DNA of 64,000 nt from Sphingomonas sp. QA11 (GCF_028473665.1 NZ_CP098774.1:3314501-3378500), one strand, 5' to 3'. Positions 44,762-54,527 are shown, counted from the stretch's first letter. A program made the numbers and translations. The notes: generated from the sequence alone by a model not told the origin.

Positions 44762-47599
44762 ATGCGCCTTTCCCGTGCCGCCCTCCTGTTGGGCGCAGCT
44801 CTGCTCCCGCTCTCGGCCCAGGCGCAGAAGGCGGCAGCGCCGGCCGCCGCGGTGAAGCCGCTCGACTTCACTGAACGCACGCTGGCCAATGGCCTGCGCG
44901 TCTATGCGATCCGCGATACGGGCACGTCGAACGTCGCGGTGCAGGTCTGGTACGATGTCGGGTCGAAGGACGATCCCGCCGGCCGATCCGGCTTCGCGCA
45001 CATGTTCGAGCATCTGATGTTCAAGGCGACGCGCAACCTCGTCGCGGAACAGATGGACCGGCTGACCGAGGATGTCGGCGGCTACAACAACGCTTCCACC
45101 AATGACGACTATACCAATTATTACGAGGTGGTGCCGGCCAATCATCTGCAACGGCTGCTGTTCGCCGAGGCCGACCGGATGGCGAGCCTGGTGGTCGAGC
45201 CCAAGAGCTTCGCGTCCGAACGCGACGTGGTGAAGGAGGAACTGCGCCTGCGCACCCTCGCCCAGCCCTACGGCAAGCTCTTTTCGATCTACTTCCCCGA
45301 GATTTCCTACACGAAGCACCCCTATGCCCGGCCCGGGATCGGCAGCCTGGAGAATCTGGAAAGCGCGACGATCGACGATGTCCGCGCCTTTCACGCGACC
45401 TATTACCGGCCCGACAACGCCATCCTCGTCGTGTCGGGCAATTTCGATCCGAAGCAGCTCGATGCCTGGGTCGACCAGTATTTCGCCGGCATCAGGAAGC
45501 CCGACCGCCCGATCCCGCGCGTGACGGTGACCGAGCCCGAGCGCACCAGGGCGACTCACGTCACCGTCTATGAGCAGAACACGCCCCTGCCCGCGGTGAT
45601 GATCAGCTATCCGTTGCCGCCCGACAATGATACCGACATCCCGGCGCTCACCGTGCTCAACGCAGTGCTGTCACAGGGCGAAAGCTCGCGGCTGTACGAA
45701 ACCCTGGTCTACCGCGACCAGCTCGCCCAGTCCGCCGAGACCTATCTCGACACCAAGCAGGGCCCGGGCAATCTCGGCGTCTTCGCGATCCTGGCTGGCG
45801 GCAAGACCGCCGATGCCGGCGAGGCCGCGCTGCGGCGCGAAGTGGCGCGGCTGCGCGACGCGCCCGTCACCGCCGCCGAACTGGCCGAGGCGAAGAACGA
45901 GATCCTGACCAGCGTGCTCCGCGGCCGGGAGACGGCCGAGGGCAAGGCCTCGACGCTCGCCGCCTCGGTGATCATCAACGGCGATCCGCGCGCTTCCGAC
46001 CGGCAGCTTGCCGAGATCGCCCGGGTCACGGCCGCCGATATCCAGCGGGTCGCGCGGAAATATCTCCGCGATGAACGCTCGGCCGCGATCCACTATCTCC
46101 CCGCCGAAAGCGCCCCGGCGGGCGCTAAAGGCGATACGGTGGCGGTCGCCTCGACGGTCCAGGTCGCGCCGCTGGCCGCGCCCGCCAATGTGGAGATCGT
46201 GACGCCGGCACCGGAGGCGGAGCGGGTGGCGCCGCCAGCGCCGGGCGCGCCCGTCGTCGCGGCCATTCCGGCACCGCAGGAGATCAGGCTCGCCAACGGC
46301 CTGCGCGTGCTCGTCGTCGAGAAGCACGATCTGCCGCTGCTCACCGCCGCGCTGGTGGCGACCGGCGGCGGCGCCGCCGACCCGTCCGACCGCGCCGGCG
46401 TGGGCAGCCTGACCGCCGACCTGCTGCCGAAGGGCACCCGTACCCGCTCCGCCACGCAGATCGCCGCCCAGATCGAGGCGCTCGGCGGATCGATCGGCAG
46501 CGATGCGAGCTGGGACGGCTCGTCCATCTCGGTGACGGTGAAGTCGGATCAGGCAGCCCCCGCGCTCGGCATCCTTGCCGATGTCGCGCAGAATCCGGCC
46601 TTTGCGGACGAGGAGATCGAGCGCGCCCGCGCCCAGGCGATCGACGGCGTCACCGTCACGATCAAGGATCCCTCGCAGCTTGCCGGGCTGGTCGCGGGCC
46701 GGGCAGTGTTCGGCAACCAGCCCTATGGCCATGCGCTGTCGGGCACGCCCGAATCGCTCAAGGCGATCAAGGCGGCGGATATCCGCAGCGCCTATGCGAG
46801 GACATGGCAGCCGAACCAGGCGACGCTCGTGCTGGTCGGCGACATCGCGCCCGCGGCGGCAAAAGCGCTCGCCGAGAAGAATTTCGCCGGCTGGCGGTCC
46901 ATCGCCCGGCGGCCGGCAGCCGGCACCGCACCCGCCAGCCAGCCCCTGCCCGAGCCCCGGGTGATCGTGGTCGACATGCCCGGCGCCGGCCAGGCCGGTG
47001 TCGTGGTCGCCCGGCCGGGCATCGCCCGCCGCGATCCCAGCTTCTATCCGGCGAGCGTCGCCAACACCGTGCTGGGTGGCGGTTTCTCGTCGCGACTCAA
47101 CCAGGAGATCCGGATCAAGCGCGGGCTTGCCTATGGCGCGGGCAGTTCCCTTTCGGCGCGGCGCGAGCCCGGCTCGATCTCGGCCCGGACCCAGACCAAG
47201 AACCCGACCGCACCGGAAACCGTGGCGATCATGGTCGCCGAGATGAAGCGGCTCGGCACAGAGCCAGTGCCGGCGAACGAGCTCGAGCCGCGCAAGGCAA
47301 CGCTGATCGGCGATTTCGGCCGCGGCGTCGAGACGACCGACGGCATCGCGGGCGTGCTCGGCGCCTATGTCGTTCAGGACGTGCCGTTGAGCGAGCTCAA
47401 GGCCTTCACGTCGAAGGTCTCGGCGGTGGATCCGGCAGCGGTACAGGCAGCCGCGGCGCGCCTGCTCGATCCGGATCGGGCGAGCATCATCGTGGTCGGC
47501 GATGCGAAGGACTTCATCGAGGCGCTGCGCAAGGCCTATCCGAAGCTGGAACTGATCCCGGCGAGCGCGCTCAAGCTGGATACGGCCGCGCTGAAATAG
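44762..47599 (+). CDS. Secreted M16-family zinc protease, two fused M16 units
   Basis: The 945-residue protein has a signal peptide (LLLGAALLPLSAQAQ). The first M16 half has the inverted zinc motif HMFEH (80-84) and downstream Glu (VVKEELRLR). A Pro/Ala-rich linker near 470-510 leads to a second half (QEIRLANGLRVLVVEKHDLPLLTAAL) without HxxEH and with the R/Y substrate-binding region (GGGFSSRLNQEIRIKRGLAYGAGS). One active and one inactive half form a clam-shell peptidase in a single chain, as in PqqL-like enzymes. It probably degrades peptides in the periplasm. Confidence 0.93.
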   Translation: MRLSRAALLLGAALLPLSAQAQKAAAPAAAVKPLDFTERTLANGLRVYAIRDTGTSNVAVQVWYDVGSKDDPAGRSGFAHMFEHLMFKATRNLVAEQMDRLTEDVGGYNNASTNDDYTNYYEVVPANHLQRLLFAEADRMASLVVEPKSFASERDVVKEELRLRTLAQPYGKLFSIYFPEISYTKHPYARPGIGSLENLESATIDDVRAFHATYYRPDNAILVVSGNFDPKQLDAWVDQYFAGIRKPDRPIPRVTVTEPERTRATHVTVYEQNTPLPAVMISYPLPPDNDTDIPALTVLNAVLSQGESSRLYETLVYRDQLAQSAETYLDTKQGPGNLGVFAILAGGKTADAGEAALRREVARLRDAPVTAAELAEAKNEILTSVLRGRETAEGKASTLAASVIINGDPRASDRQLAEIARVTAADIQRVARKYLRDERSAAIHYLPAESAPAGAKGDTVAVASTVQVAPLAAPANVEIVTPAPEAERVAPPAPGAPVVAAIPAPQEIRLANGLRVLVVEKHDLPLLTAALVATGGGAADPSDRAGVGSLTADLLPKGTRTRSATQIAAQIEALGGSIGSDASWDGSSISVTVKSDQAAPALGILADVAQNPAFADEEIERARAQAIDGVTVTIKDPSQLAGLVAGRAVFGNQPYGHALSGTPESLKAIKAADIRSAYARTWQPNQATLVLVGDIAPAAAKALAEKNFAGWRSIARRPAAGTAPASQPLPEPRVIVVDMPGAGQAGVVVARPGIARRDPSFYPASVANTVLGGGFSSRLNQEIRIKRGLAYGAGSSLSARREPGSISARTQTKNPTAPETVAIMVAEMKRLGTEPVPANELEPRKATLIGDFGRGVETTDGIAGVLGAYVVQDVPLSELKAFTSKVSAVDPAAVQAAAARLLDPDRASIIVVGDAKDFIEALRKAYPKLELIPASALKLDTAALK

Positions 47600-47600
47600 C

Positions 47601-47760
47601 TCCTTCTCCCCTTGTGGGAGAAGGATACGGAGACTTGCGAACGAAGAGAGTTAGTCGCAGTTGGATGAGGGGGAGTGACGCTCGAACTTCGAGTGTCCCC
47701 CCTCACCCTTCCCAAGCTTCGCCTGGGCCCCTTTCCTCTCCCACCAGGGGAGAGAGAGTT
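47601..47760. repeat. Intergenic palindromic repeat cluster
   Basis: There are three hairpins: TCCTTCTCCC/GGGAGAAGGA (47601-47625, perfect 10-bp stem), a CTCGAA/TTCGAG-centred imperfect palindrome near 47670-47695, and CTCTCCC/GGGAGAG (47737-47755). The first, only 2 bp after the M16 stop, may act as a terminator. The pattern is that of dispersed repeats in sphingomonads. Confidence 0.7.
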
Positions 47761-47852
47761 TTCGAAAATTACGTTAACCACCAAGTGTTTCGCTGCGACA
47801 CACCCTGAAATGGAGGGCAGCGCGGCCGCGATCGATCGGCTATGGCGCAGCC

Positions 47853-48875
47853 ATGGCCTGGGGCGCGATCAAAGACTGGTTCAGGATGCGGCGGCTGGGC
47901 AAGCTCGGCATCGTCGGGATCATCGCGCTGATCTGTGCGGGCGTTTCCGCGCATGCCGCCCTCCGCGCGATCGTCGACCAGCAGGCCAAGGCCGAAGCCA
48001 GGGCGGCGAAGCCCGTCGGCTATGAGGCCGAGGATCATTTCCCCGGCGCCGCCTGGTTCTATATCGCCGAGGAGAGCCCGACCCCGGGCGCCGGCACGAC
48101 CGGAACGACCAGGCTGCCCGACATGCCGCTGCCGCCCGAGGCTGCGTCGCTGGCGACCGATGCCTCGATTCGCCCGGCCCAGCCCTTCTCGATGAAGAAT
48201 GCCAGCCCGACCGATCGCGCGCGGGCGCTGCAATGCCTGACCACCGCGATCTATTACGAGGCGGCGACCGAGCCCGATGCCGGCCAGCAGGCGGTGGCGC
48301 AGGTGATCCTCAACCGGATGCGCCATCCCGCCTTCCCCGCGACGGTGTGCGGCGTCGTCTATCAGGGGTCGGAGCGCGGCACCGGCTGCCAGTTCAGCTT
48401 CGCCTGCGACGGATCGATGGCACGGGTGCCATCGCGCCTTTACTGGCTCCGGGCGATGAAGGTCGCCGCGGCGGCGCTGAACGGCCATGTGTTCGCGCCC
48501 GTCGGCCTCGCGACCCATTACCACACCTATGCGGTCACCCCGTCCTGGAACCGCAGCCTGGTGATGACCGCCGCGCTCGGCGCCCATTTCTTCCACCGCT
48601 GGCAGGGCTGGTGGGGCACGCCCGCCGCGTTCAGCCAGCATTATGCCGGGGGCGAGCCCTTGCCCGGGCCGCATGCCCGCCCCGCCACGCCCGATCTGGT
48701 CCTGGCATCCGCCGCGACCGCCGCGCCGACATCCACTCCCCCGACCGCGCCGGCTTCTATTCAGCCAGCCTATGCGCAGAGCGGCACACTGAAACCCGCG
48801 GTCGCGCCAGCCGATACGACCGGAGAGTCCCAGATCCTCGACCGCTGGAAAGACTCAGGCAAGCCGCTCAGATAA
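47853..48875 (+). CDS. Cell-wall hydrolase, SleB domain
   Basis: The 340-residue protein has an N-terminal transmembrane anchor (LGKLGIVGIIALICAGVSAHA). The SleB domain (about 128-235) contains CLTTAIYYEAATEPDAGQQAVAQVILNRMRHPAFP, with the catalytic Glu in YYEA, then CGVVYQGS and CQFSFACDG. A Pro/Ala/Thr-rich tail follows. It should cleave peptidoglycan as a lytic enzyme; outside spore formers, SleB-like enzymes act in wall turnover. Confidence 0.9.
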   Translation: MAWGAIKDWFRMRRLGKLGIVGIIALICAGVSAHAALRAIVDQQAKAEARAAKPVGYEAEDHFPGAAWFYIAEESPTPGAGTTGTTRLPDMPLPPEAASLATDASIRPAQPFSMKNASPTDRARALQCLTTAIYYEAATEPDAGQQAVAQVILNRMRHPAFPATVCGVVYQGSERGTGCQFSFACDGSMARVPSRLYWLRAMKVAAAALNGHVFAPVGLATHYHTYAVTPSWNRSLVMTAALGAHFFHRWQGWWGTPAAFSQHYAGGEPLPGPHARPATPDLVLASAATAAPTSTPPTAPASIQPAYAQSGTLKPAVAPADTTGESQILDRWKDSGKPLR

Positions 48876-48903
48876 TTTCCCTCCCCCTGCGGAAGAGGGA
48901 AAA
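48876..48903. terminator. Bidirectional terminator between SleB and S9 peptidase genes
   Basis: TTTCCCTC (48876-48883) pairs with GAGGGAAA (48895-48902), giving T- or A-rich flanks on both strands (stem begins TTT and ends AAA). It lies directly after the SleB stop and just before the end of the convergent peptidase gene. Confidence 0.65.
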
Positions 48904-48908
48904 TACGC

Positions 48909-50822
48909 CTAGTTCGACCCCGCCAGATATGTGTCGAACCACGCGATCGTGCGCTTCTGCACATCGGCCATGTTCCCCGGCGCTCGGATCCGATGTCCCT
49001 CGTCGGGATAGATCACCAGGCTGGTGGGCACGCCCTGATCCTTCAGCCCATGCCAATATTCGATCGACTGGGTCGGCGGCACCTCGATGTCGCGTTCGCC
49101 GACATAGATGAAGGTCGGGGTCCTGGCTTGCTTCATGAAATAGACGGCTGATACCGCCTCATAGGCCTTCGGGTCGTCGTACAGGGTCTTGCCGAAGAAA
49201 GGCAGCATCCACTGGTCGATGCCGTTGGTGCCGTAATAGCTGATCCAGTTGGACAGCCCCGCCCCCGCCACGATCGCCTTGAAGCGCTTGGTCTGCGTGT
49301 TCGCCCACATCGACATGAAGCCGCCATAGCTGCCGCCCGTCAGGCCCAGCCGGGCCTCGTCGATCGGCGCGATCTTCTCGACGGCATCGATGCCGGCCAG
49401 GATATCGCGCAGGTCGCCACCGCCGAAATCGCGCTTGTTCGCCGCGGTGAAGGCCTCGCCCTGGCCATAGCTGCCACGGGGATTGGGCAGGAAGACATAA
49501 TAGCCGGCGCGGGCCAGGCCCGCCGACAGGCCGTTCGCCGGTAGGAAATTGGGCGTCGACGCCGCCGCCGGCCCACCGTGCACGACGGTGACCATCGGCG
49601 CCTTCTTCGCCGGGTCGGCACCGGCGGGCGCGAGCAGCCAGCCCTGCACGTCGAAGCCGTCATTCTTCCACGTCACGCTGCGCGCGGTGACGAGCGCCGG
49701 CTGCGCATCATTGTCGTGCGTGATCTGCGCTGGCCTCGCCACCGGACCGGCGAAGATCGCGGGCGCGTGCGTATAATCCTGCACGACCATCGCGACGGCC
49801 CGGCCATCGGCGCTATAGGCGACCCTGCCGTCGCCCGCCTCGAAGCTCGAAGGGCGGCTCCACCCGACGGCCGGCTGCGCGCCAAGCTCGAACAGACCAG
49901 CATCGCTGCCCTTCAGCACCGTTCCGCGAAAACGGCTGCCGGTCGATAGCAGCGAGGTGACGGTAAAGGGCGCTCCCTCGGTCATGTTCCGCGGCACGCC
50001 CCCGGCGAAGGGCACCGTCCACACATCGCCGCCGACTGATCCGAAATCGCTCATCAACCCGCCGACATAGGCGACCGTCCTGCCATCGGCCGAGATGCGA
50101 GGGAAATTGATCTGGGTCGCCGGCTTCGCGATCCCGCGCACCGCGCCGGTTCGCGCATCGATCGCGTCGAGCGTCGCGACCCACCAGTTATTGTCGCCAT
50201 TGCCGGGCGCCGAGGATGCCACGAAGCCGCTGCCGTCGGGCGTCCAGTCATATTCATAGACATAGCGGCCGGCCGGCGACAGCGGCTTCACTTCGGCCGG
50301 GGCAACGGGAGCGCCCGCCACGTCGAAGACGGCAAGGCGCTGTTCGTCGCTATGCTCGCCGATCTCGCCGATCTGCCTGACGCCGGCCTGAGTCGCGCCG
50401 GCTTCCTTCGCCGCGCCGATCGTGACGAGCAGCGCGATCCGCCTGCCGTCGGGCGAGAAGCGCGGGGTCTGGGCGATCCCGCCGACCGTCGCGATGGCGC
50501 GCGGCGTGCCGCCATCGATCATCAGCGCGACGGTCCCCGCCTTCCGGTCGCGCTGCAGAAAGGCGAGCGTACCGTCGGGCGCAAAGGTCAGGCCCGAATA
50601 GCTGCAGGCGGCGCAGGGATCGATCGTGCGAACGATCCGCCCGTCCTTCGCTGACCGGATGGCGATGGCCGAGTGGGACGTTTCCTCGTCTCCCTCGACG
50701 CTGGCGATCAGGTCCCCCTTCGCCGACAGGACCAGCCCGGCATATTGATGGACGGGCGCGGCCATCGTCGGCGTCGCGACGGCGACGGCGGCGGAAAAGA
50801 AGAGGGCGAGTTTGGCGCGCAC
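48909..50822 (-). CDS. Secreted S9-family prolyl oligopeptidase-type peptidase
   Basis: The 637-residue protein has a signal peptide (LALFFSAAVAVATPTMAA), a beta-propeller (about 25-390, with WTPDGSGFVAS and FSPDGRRIALLV repeats) and a C-terminal alpha/beta-hydrolase. Its triad is Ser in GGSYGGFMS, Asp in YVGERDIEVP and His in YPDEGHRI. It cleaves short peptides in the periplasm. GTG 50822, 4-5 nt after GGAGAG, starts right at the signal peptide; the frame open to 50921 is longer than needed. Confidence 0.92.
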   Translation of the reverse strand: MRAKLALFFSAAVAVATPTMAAPVHQYAGLVLSAKGDLIASVEGDEETSHSAIAIRSAKDGRIVRTIDPCAACSYSGLTFAPDGTLAFLQRDRKAGTVALMIDGGTPRAIATVGGIAQTPRFSPDGRRIALLVTIGAAKEAGATQAGVRQIGEIGEHSDEQRLAVFDVAGAPVAPAEVKPLSPAGRYVYEYDWTPDGSGFVASSAPGNGDNNWWVATLDAIDARTGAVRGIAKPATQINFPRISADGRTVAYVGGLMSDFGSVGGDVWTVPFAGGVPRNMTEGAPFTVTSLLSTGSRFRGTVLKGSDAGLFELGAQPAVGWSRPSSFEAGDGRVAYSADGRAVAMVVQDYTHAPAIFAGPVARPAQITHDNDAQPALVTARSVTWKNDGFDVQGWLLAPAGADPAKKAPMVTVVHGGPAAASTPNFLPANGLSAGLARAGYYVFLPNPRGSYGQGEAFTAANKRDFGGGDLRDILAGIDAVEKIAPIDEARLGLTGGSYGGFMSMWANTQTKRFKAIVAGAGLSNWISYYGTNGIDQWMLPFFGKTLYDDPKAYEAVSAVYFMKQARTPTFIYVGERDIEVPPTQSIEYWHGLKDQGVPTSLVIYPDEGHRIRAPGNMADVQKRTIAWFDTYLAGSN

Positions 50823-50997
50823 GTGACTCTCCGAAACGGATGCCGTGGCGGGATAGCATGACGGCGCTGCCACGCAATTGCGAACCATGCTACGGCCGGC
50901 GCGGGCGAAACTGTCGCGCATGTCGCCTTGATCCTATCCTTCGGGACGCCGGGGCCTAGGGTCGCGCAGTCGGGGGACGAGCAACAGGGAGCAGGCC

Positions 50998-52182
50998 ATG
51001 GCCACGCATATTCCAGGCGACCAACCCACGAACATGGTGGAACGGATCAAGCGACTGCTGACTGCGCCGGCGCAGGAATGGCCGCGGATCGACGCCGAAC
51101 CGATGACGATCAAGGGCATCTATACGGGGTGGGTCGTGCCGCTGGCGGCGATCGGCCCGGTCGCCGGCCTGATCGGCGCGCTGGTCTTCGGCTACAGCTT
51201 GCTTGGCGTCACCTATCGCCCATCGATCGGTGTCGCTGTCAGCAGCGCACTCGTCGGCTACGTCCTTGCCCTGATCAGCGTCTATATCCTGTCGCTGATC
51301 ATCAACGCCCTTGCGCCCAGCTTCGGCGGCACCAAGAATCCGGTTTCAGCGTTCAAGGTCGCCGCGTTCACCGGCACCGCCGGCTGGCTTGCCGGCGTCT
51401 TCCAGATCATCCCGGTGCTGAGCTGGCTGGCGCTCCTCGGCCTGTACGGCCTGTACCTCCTCTGGGTCGGCCTGCCGATCCTGATGAAGGTGCCCGAGGG
51501 ACGCGCCACGCCCTATGTCGTGGTGACGATGCTTGTCTCGATCGTGGTGTTCCTGGTCTGCGGCGCCGTGGCGACCCAGGTTGGCTCGTCGTTCTCGCGC
51601 CCGATGTTCAACGCCGCGACCGATGCCGGAACCGTGAACGGATCGTTGAACCTGCCCGGCATGGGCACGGTCGATCTGGACAAGGCCAACGCAGCCGTCG
51701 CCAGCATGAAGGCAGCGACCGACAAGATGCAGAATGGCACCGCGACCCCGATCGCCGCCGCCGCGCTGCAGGCGATGCTGCCCGCCACGATCGGCGGCTT
51801 CGCGCGCGGCGACGTCGAGTCCCAGAGCGGCGGGGTCGGCGGGATCGCGGGCAGCCATGCCCAGGGCCACTATACCTCGGGCGACCAGAGCTTCGACCTG
51901 TCGGTCACTGACATGGCGGCGGCCGGCGCGCTTGCCTCGCTCGGCGGCGCGATGAACATGCAGTCGAGCAAGCAGACCGCGACCGGCTATGAAAAGACCG
52001 CGATGGTCGGCGGCGCGATGGTCACCGAGAAATGGGATAACCAGTTGAAGAGCGGCAGCTATGTCACGATGGTCGCGAGCCGCTTCATGGTGTCCGCCGA
52101 AGGCGCCGCGCCGACCGTCGACACGCTGAAACAGGCGGTCGCGTCAGTCGATACCGGCAAGCTCGCGGCGCTGGCGCGATAA
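50998..52182 (+). CDS. Yip1-domain membrane protein
   Basis: The 394-residue protein has an N-terminal segment (MVERIKRLLTAPAQEWPRIDAE) typical of bacterial Yip1-domain proteins, then five hydrophobic helices (about 45-195). A large extracytoplasmic or cytoplasmic C-terminal half follows, rich in Ala, Met and Gly (MQSSKQTATGYEKTAMVGGAMVTEKWD). The function is unknown. GGAGCAGG precedes ATG 50998. Confidence 0.85.
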   Translation: MATHIPGDQPTNMVERIKRLLTAPAQEWPRIDAEPMTIKGIYTGWVVPLAAIGPVAGLIGALVFGYSLLGVTYRPSIGVAVSSALVGYVLALISVYILSLIINALAPSFGGTKNPVSAFKVAAFTGTAGWLAGVFQIIPVLSWLALLGLYGLYLLWVGLPILMKVPEGRATPYVVVTMLVSIVVFLVCGAVATQVGSSFSRPMFNAATDAGTVNGSLNLPGMGTVDLDKANAAVASMKAATDKMQNGTATPIAAAALQAMLPATIGGFARGDVESQSGGVGGIAGSHAQGHYTSGDQSFDLSVTDMAAAGALASLGGAMNMQSSKQTATGYEKTAMVGGAMVTEKWDNQLKSGSYVTMVASRFMVSAEGAAPTVDTLKQAVASVDTGKLAALAR

Positions 52183-52205
52183 AGTTATCAGTGTCGGAGA
52201 AAGAA

Positions 52206-52238
52206 GAACCCCGCCTGCTCTTGCGGACGGGAGTTCTC
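52206..52238. terminator. Possible terminator hairpin between convergent genes
   Basis: AGAACCCCG (52206-52214) pairs with CGGG-a-GTTCT (52229-52238) with one bulged base. It lies between the ends of the Yip1-like and bicupin genes. It lacks a U-run. Confidence 0.35.
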
Positions 52239-52260
52239 CGGGCCTGCCGTTTCGAACCCC

Positions 52261-53253
52261 TTATTGGCGGCCATTCGATTCGGGCGTGTAATTGTGCAGG
52301 CCGCGCGGGAACGGGTTGATCGCGACGCGTGTCGCCATCTGCCCGACCGGGCCGCCGAAGCTCGCCCGGTGCCAGCGCCCGACCTCCGCCGTCACGACAT
52401 CGCCGGCGGAGGCGGTGAAGACCGGGACACCCTGGATCTGGTAATCGACATTGCCTTCCATCACGAACCAGAACTCGCTGTAATTGGTGTGGAAATGGCC
52501 GAGATTGGTCGGCGGCGGCGTTGGCGTGCCCTTGCCGCGGATATTGTTCACGAACATATGGTCGCTGGCGATGAAGGCCCCTGCCCGGCCGTTCGCGCCG
52601 ACGACGTCCTTGTAATAATCGAGATAGGGCTTGTTGGCGCCATCATAGACGCCGTCCCCGCCCGACAGGATCGACCTCGTATAGGTCACCCCCTTGATGT
52701 CGGCCGGCCTGGTCGATGTGCCGGTATCCGGATAGATCGGGATATCGCCGGCCTCATGCACCTCCAGCCACAAAGCGGGCGCGGACCCCACCGTCTCCAT
52801 CGTGAAAGGCAGGCGCAACGGCACGTTGATCTCGAAGCCCTTTGAGGCAACGAACGGTTCCTGGCCCTTGATGCTGACCCTGACCTGGCCGCTCCAGACG
52901 ATCATCGCGACCCGGTTGTCGGCGTAAAGGACCTCGGGCTTCTTCGCGCCCGGGGCGAGCTGGTGCCAGTCGGCCATGAGATCCTTGTTGCGCACGATGG
53001 GTTGCGACCAACTCGCCTGGCCCTTGTGCAGCGCAAGCACGTCGGCGAGCTTCCACCATGGCTTGTTGGGGGCGACATAGGCCTGGACCGGGTTCTTCTT
53101 CGGCACCCAGCCATAGATTGGCGGCGGCGGCGCGGGACGCACGGCGGGCGCTGCCCCCGCCGGAGCGGGCACCGCCTGGGCGAACGCCTGATGCGCCAGC
53201 ATCGCCGCGCCCGCCATCATTCCCGCGGCCAAACCGCTCTTCACAACACGCAT
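52261..53253 (-). CDS. Secreted bicupin protein
   Basis: The 330-residue protein has a signal peptide (AAGMMAGAAMLAHQAFAQ), a Pro-rich linker and two cupin domains. The first (about 95-165: VLYADNRVAMIVWSGQVRVSI) has lost its metal ligands. The second (about 235-310) has GHFHTNYSEFWFVMEGNVDYQI and AGDVVTAEVGRWHRASFGG, with a full His/His/Glu/His set. It may be a periplasmic dioxygenase or isomerase. A 22-bp operator-like palindrome lies about 100 bp upstream. Confidence 0.82.
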   Translation of the reverse strand: MRVVKSGLAAGMMAGAAMLAHQAFAQAVPAPAGAAPAVRPAPPPPIYGWVPKKNPVQAYVAPNKPWWKLADVLALHKGQASWSQPIVRNKDLMADWHQLAPGAKKPEVLYADNRVAMIVWSGQVRVSIKGQEPFVASKGFEINVPLRLPFTMETVGSAPALWLEVHEAGDIPIYPDTGTSTRPADIKGVTYTRSILSGGDGVYDGANKPYLDYYKDVVGANGRAGAFIASDHMFVNNIRGKGTPTPPPTNLGHFHTNYSEFWFVMEGNVDYQIQGVPVFTASAGDVVTAEVGRWHRASFGGPVGQMATRVAINPFPRGLHNYTPESNGRQ

Positions 53254-53349
53254 CAGTCATCTCCCTCCAAAAGGACCGGCGCGCGCCGGATTGTTCGTTC
53301 TCCACATCACCGGCTCTTGCCGTGTATCAGCCCGTGGAGTCGGACGGAG

Positions 53350-53371
53350 CTATATCAAATATATGATATAG
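53350..53371. promoter_or_regulatory. 22-bp inverted repeat in the bicupin / membrane-protein divergent region
   Basis: CTATATCA and TGATATAG flank a 6-bp aatata centre. The repeat is perfect and stands in an AT-rich patch between two divergent genes (starts 53253 and 53478). It looks like the site of a dimeric repressor. The regulator is not in the neighbourhood. Confidence 0.6.
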
Positions 53372-53477
53372 GAAAAGCGTTTTACGGGGCCGGTTCGGGC
53401 CTTGTCGGATGCGGCAGGTCGCTGGTGAACAGTACGTCGGCGCCTTATGCTGTGTGGGTGTTTTGGGGGAGTGGACC

Positions 53478-53921
53478 ATGAGATACGTGATCGCATTCAC
53501 CGCCACGATGCTGCTGGTTTCAGGCCTGCGCCTCGCAACCGGCCAGGAACCTCGCTTGCTGGATGCACTTACCGGTCTGGCCGTCGTGATTGTCGTCTTT
53601 ATGGGCCGTCGCATAGGAAACCGCACGTCTGGAATGTCGCAAAGGGAAGGCCTGATTTGCGCGTCCTTTGGCTTGCTCTTTTCCCTCACCGTGCTGGTCA
53701 TGGAAACCTATCGAATCTTTCAGGCATTCGCGACCGGAAAGCTGTTGGTTCCAACCAGTCCGGCCGAATACGTAGCTTGGCAGGACAAGCCGATCGGCTT
53801 TGTCGTGGCGGCGCTGACGCACCTTGCGATCATGGCGATTTTGGCGTTCCTGATCTGGGGGTGCAGTCATGAAATATTCCAGCGGCGCGGTTCGCGATCC
53901 GACCCGACCGGATCTTCCTGA
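53478..53921 (+). CDS. Hypothetical four-helix membrane protein
   Basis: The 147-residue protein from ATG 53478 (after GGGGGAG) has four hydrophobic segments: YVIAFTATMLLVSGL, ALTGLAVVIVVFMG, ICASFGLLFSLTVLVM and VVAALTHLAIMAILAFLIWG. It ends with a basic tail. No family is recognised. It lies 57 bp before the NTF2-like gene on the same strand. Confidence 0.6.
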   Translation: MRYVIAFTATMLLVSGLRLATGQEPRLLDALTGLAVVIVVFMGRRIGNRTSGMSQREGLICASFGLLFSLTVLVMETYRIFQAFATGKLLVPTSPAEYVAWQDKPIGFVVAALTHLAIMAILAFLIWGCSHEIFQRRGSRSDPTGSS

Positions 53922-53978
53922 CACTCGCGGCGCACTCCACCAGACGGATGATGGCACCGTACGCGAAAGGGACCAGCG

Positions 53979-54383
53979 ATGAATGACAGTGCAGACGACG
54001 ACATTCGGACCGTCCTGACTCGCTATGCCTCGGCATGGTGCGCGGGCGACCTCCAGGCGATTACCTCCTGCTATCATGACGATTTCACGCTTCACTATTT
54101 CGGGACAAGCCCGCTGGCCGGCGTCCATCGCGGCAAGGGCGCGGCGCTGACCGCCCTGGCCGATTTCTCCCGCAGGTCACGGCGACGGCTGATCGAGATC
54201 AGCGACATAGCGGTGGGCGCCAAGCGCGGCGTGATCCTGGCGCGGGAGGAGATTTCGATTGGCGGGCGTGCGGTCGAGATCGAGCGGACGCTGATCTACA
54301 CCGTCAGGGATTCGCTGCTGTTCGAATGCTGGGTGCTCGATGAGGATCAGCGCCTGATCGATGAGATGCTTCAAGAGGGCTGA
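53979..54383 (+). CDS. NTF2/SnoaL-like protein
   Basis: The 134-residue protein (DDDIRTVLTRYASAWCAGDLQAITSCYHDDFTLHYFGTSPLAG, in parts) has the cone-shaped NTF2-like fold: helix, DFTLHYFG strand, HRGKGAALTALADF and a C-terminal sheet ending FECWVLDEDQRLIDEML. Such proteins act as small-molecule isomerases, hydrolases or binding modules. The ligand is unknown. A 6-bp hairpin (ATATCG/CGATAT, 54397-54416) follows the stop. Confidence 0.82.
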   Translation: MNDSADDDIRTVLTRYASAWCAGDLQAITSCYHDDFTLHYFGTSPLAGVHRGKGAALTALADFSRRSRRRLIEISDIAVGAKRGVILAREEISIGGRAVEIERTLIYTVRDSLLFECWVLDEDQRLIDEMLQEG

Positions 54384-54527
54384 GCATCGTTCAGTATATC
54401 GTAAAAGAGCGATATCCTACGCGAGATGGAATTGCAGGCGGCCCCACATTGACAGAAGCGCACAGATTTGTGGCATACCGAAGCTGGTGCGGACTGCCTG
54501 TGAAGTCATATGCCGGTAGAGTTTGGT

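Noticed and set aside
53998..54383. NTF2-like protein as an extra ECF41-type regulatory domain or anti-sigma partner
   Set aside because: It shares only the broad SnoaL fold, has no DGGG motif and no sigma gene nearby.
54384..54527. A copy of the tRNA-Pro 3' end as the far attachment site of the DGQHR operon
   Set aside because: Read by eye, the segment has no stretch matching the tRNA T-arm or acceptor stem; only a short TTTGTGGCAT is shared with the region near 58452.
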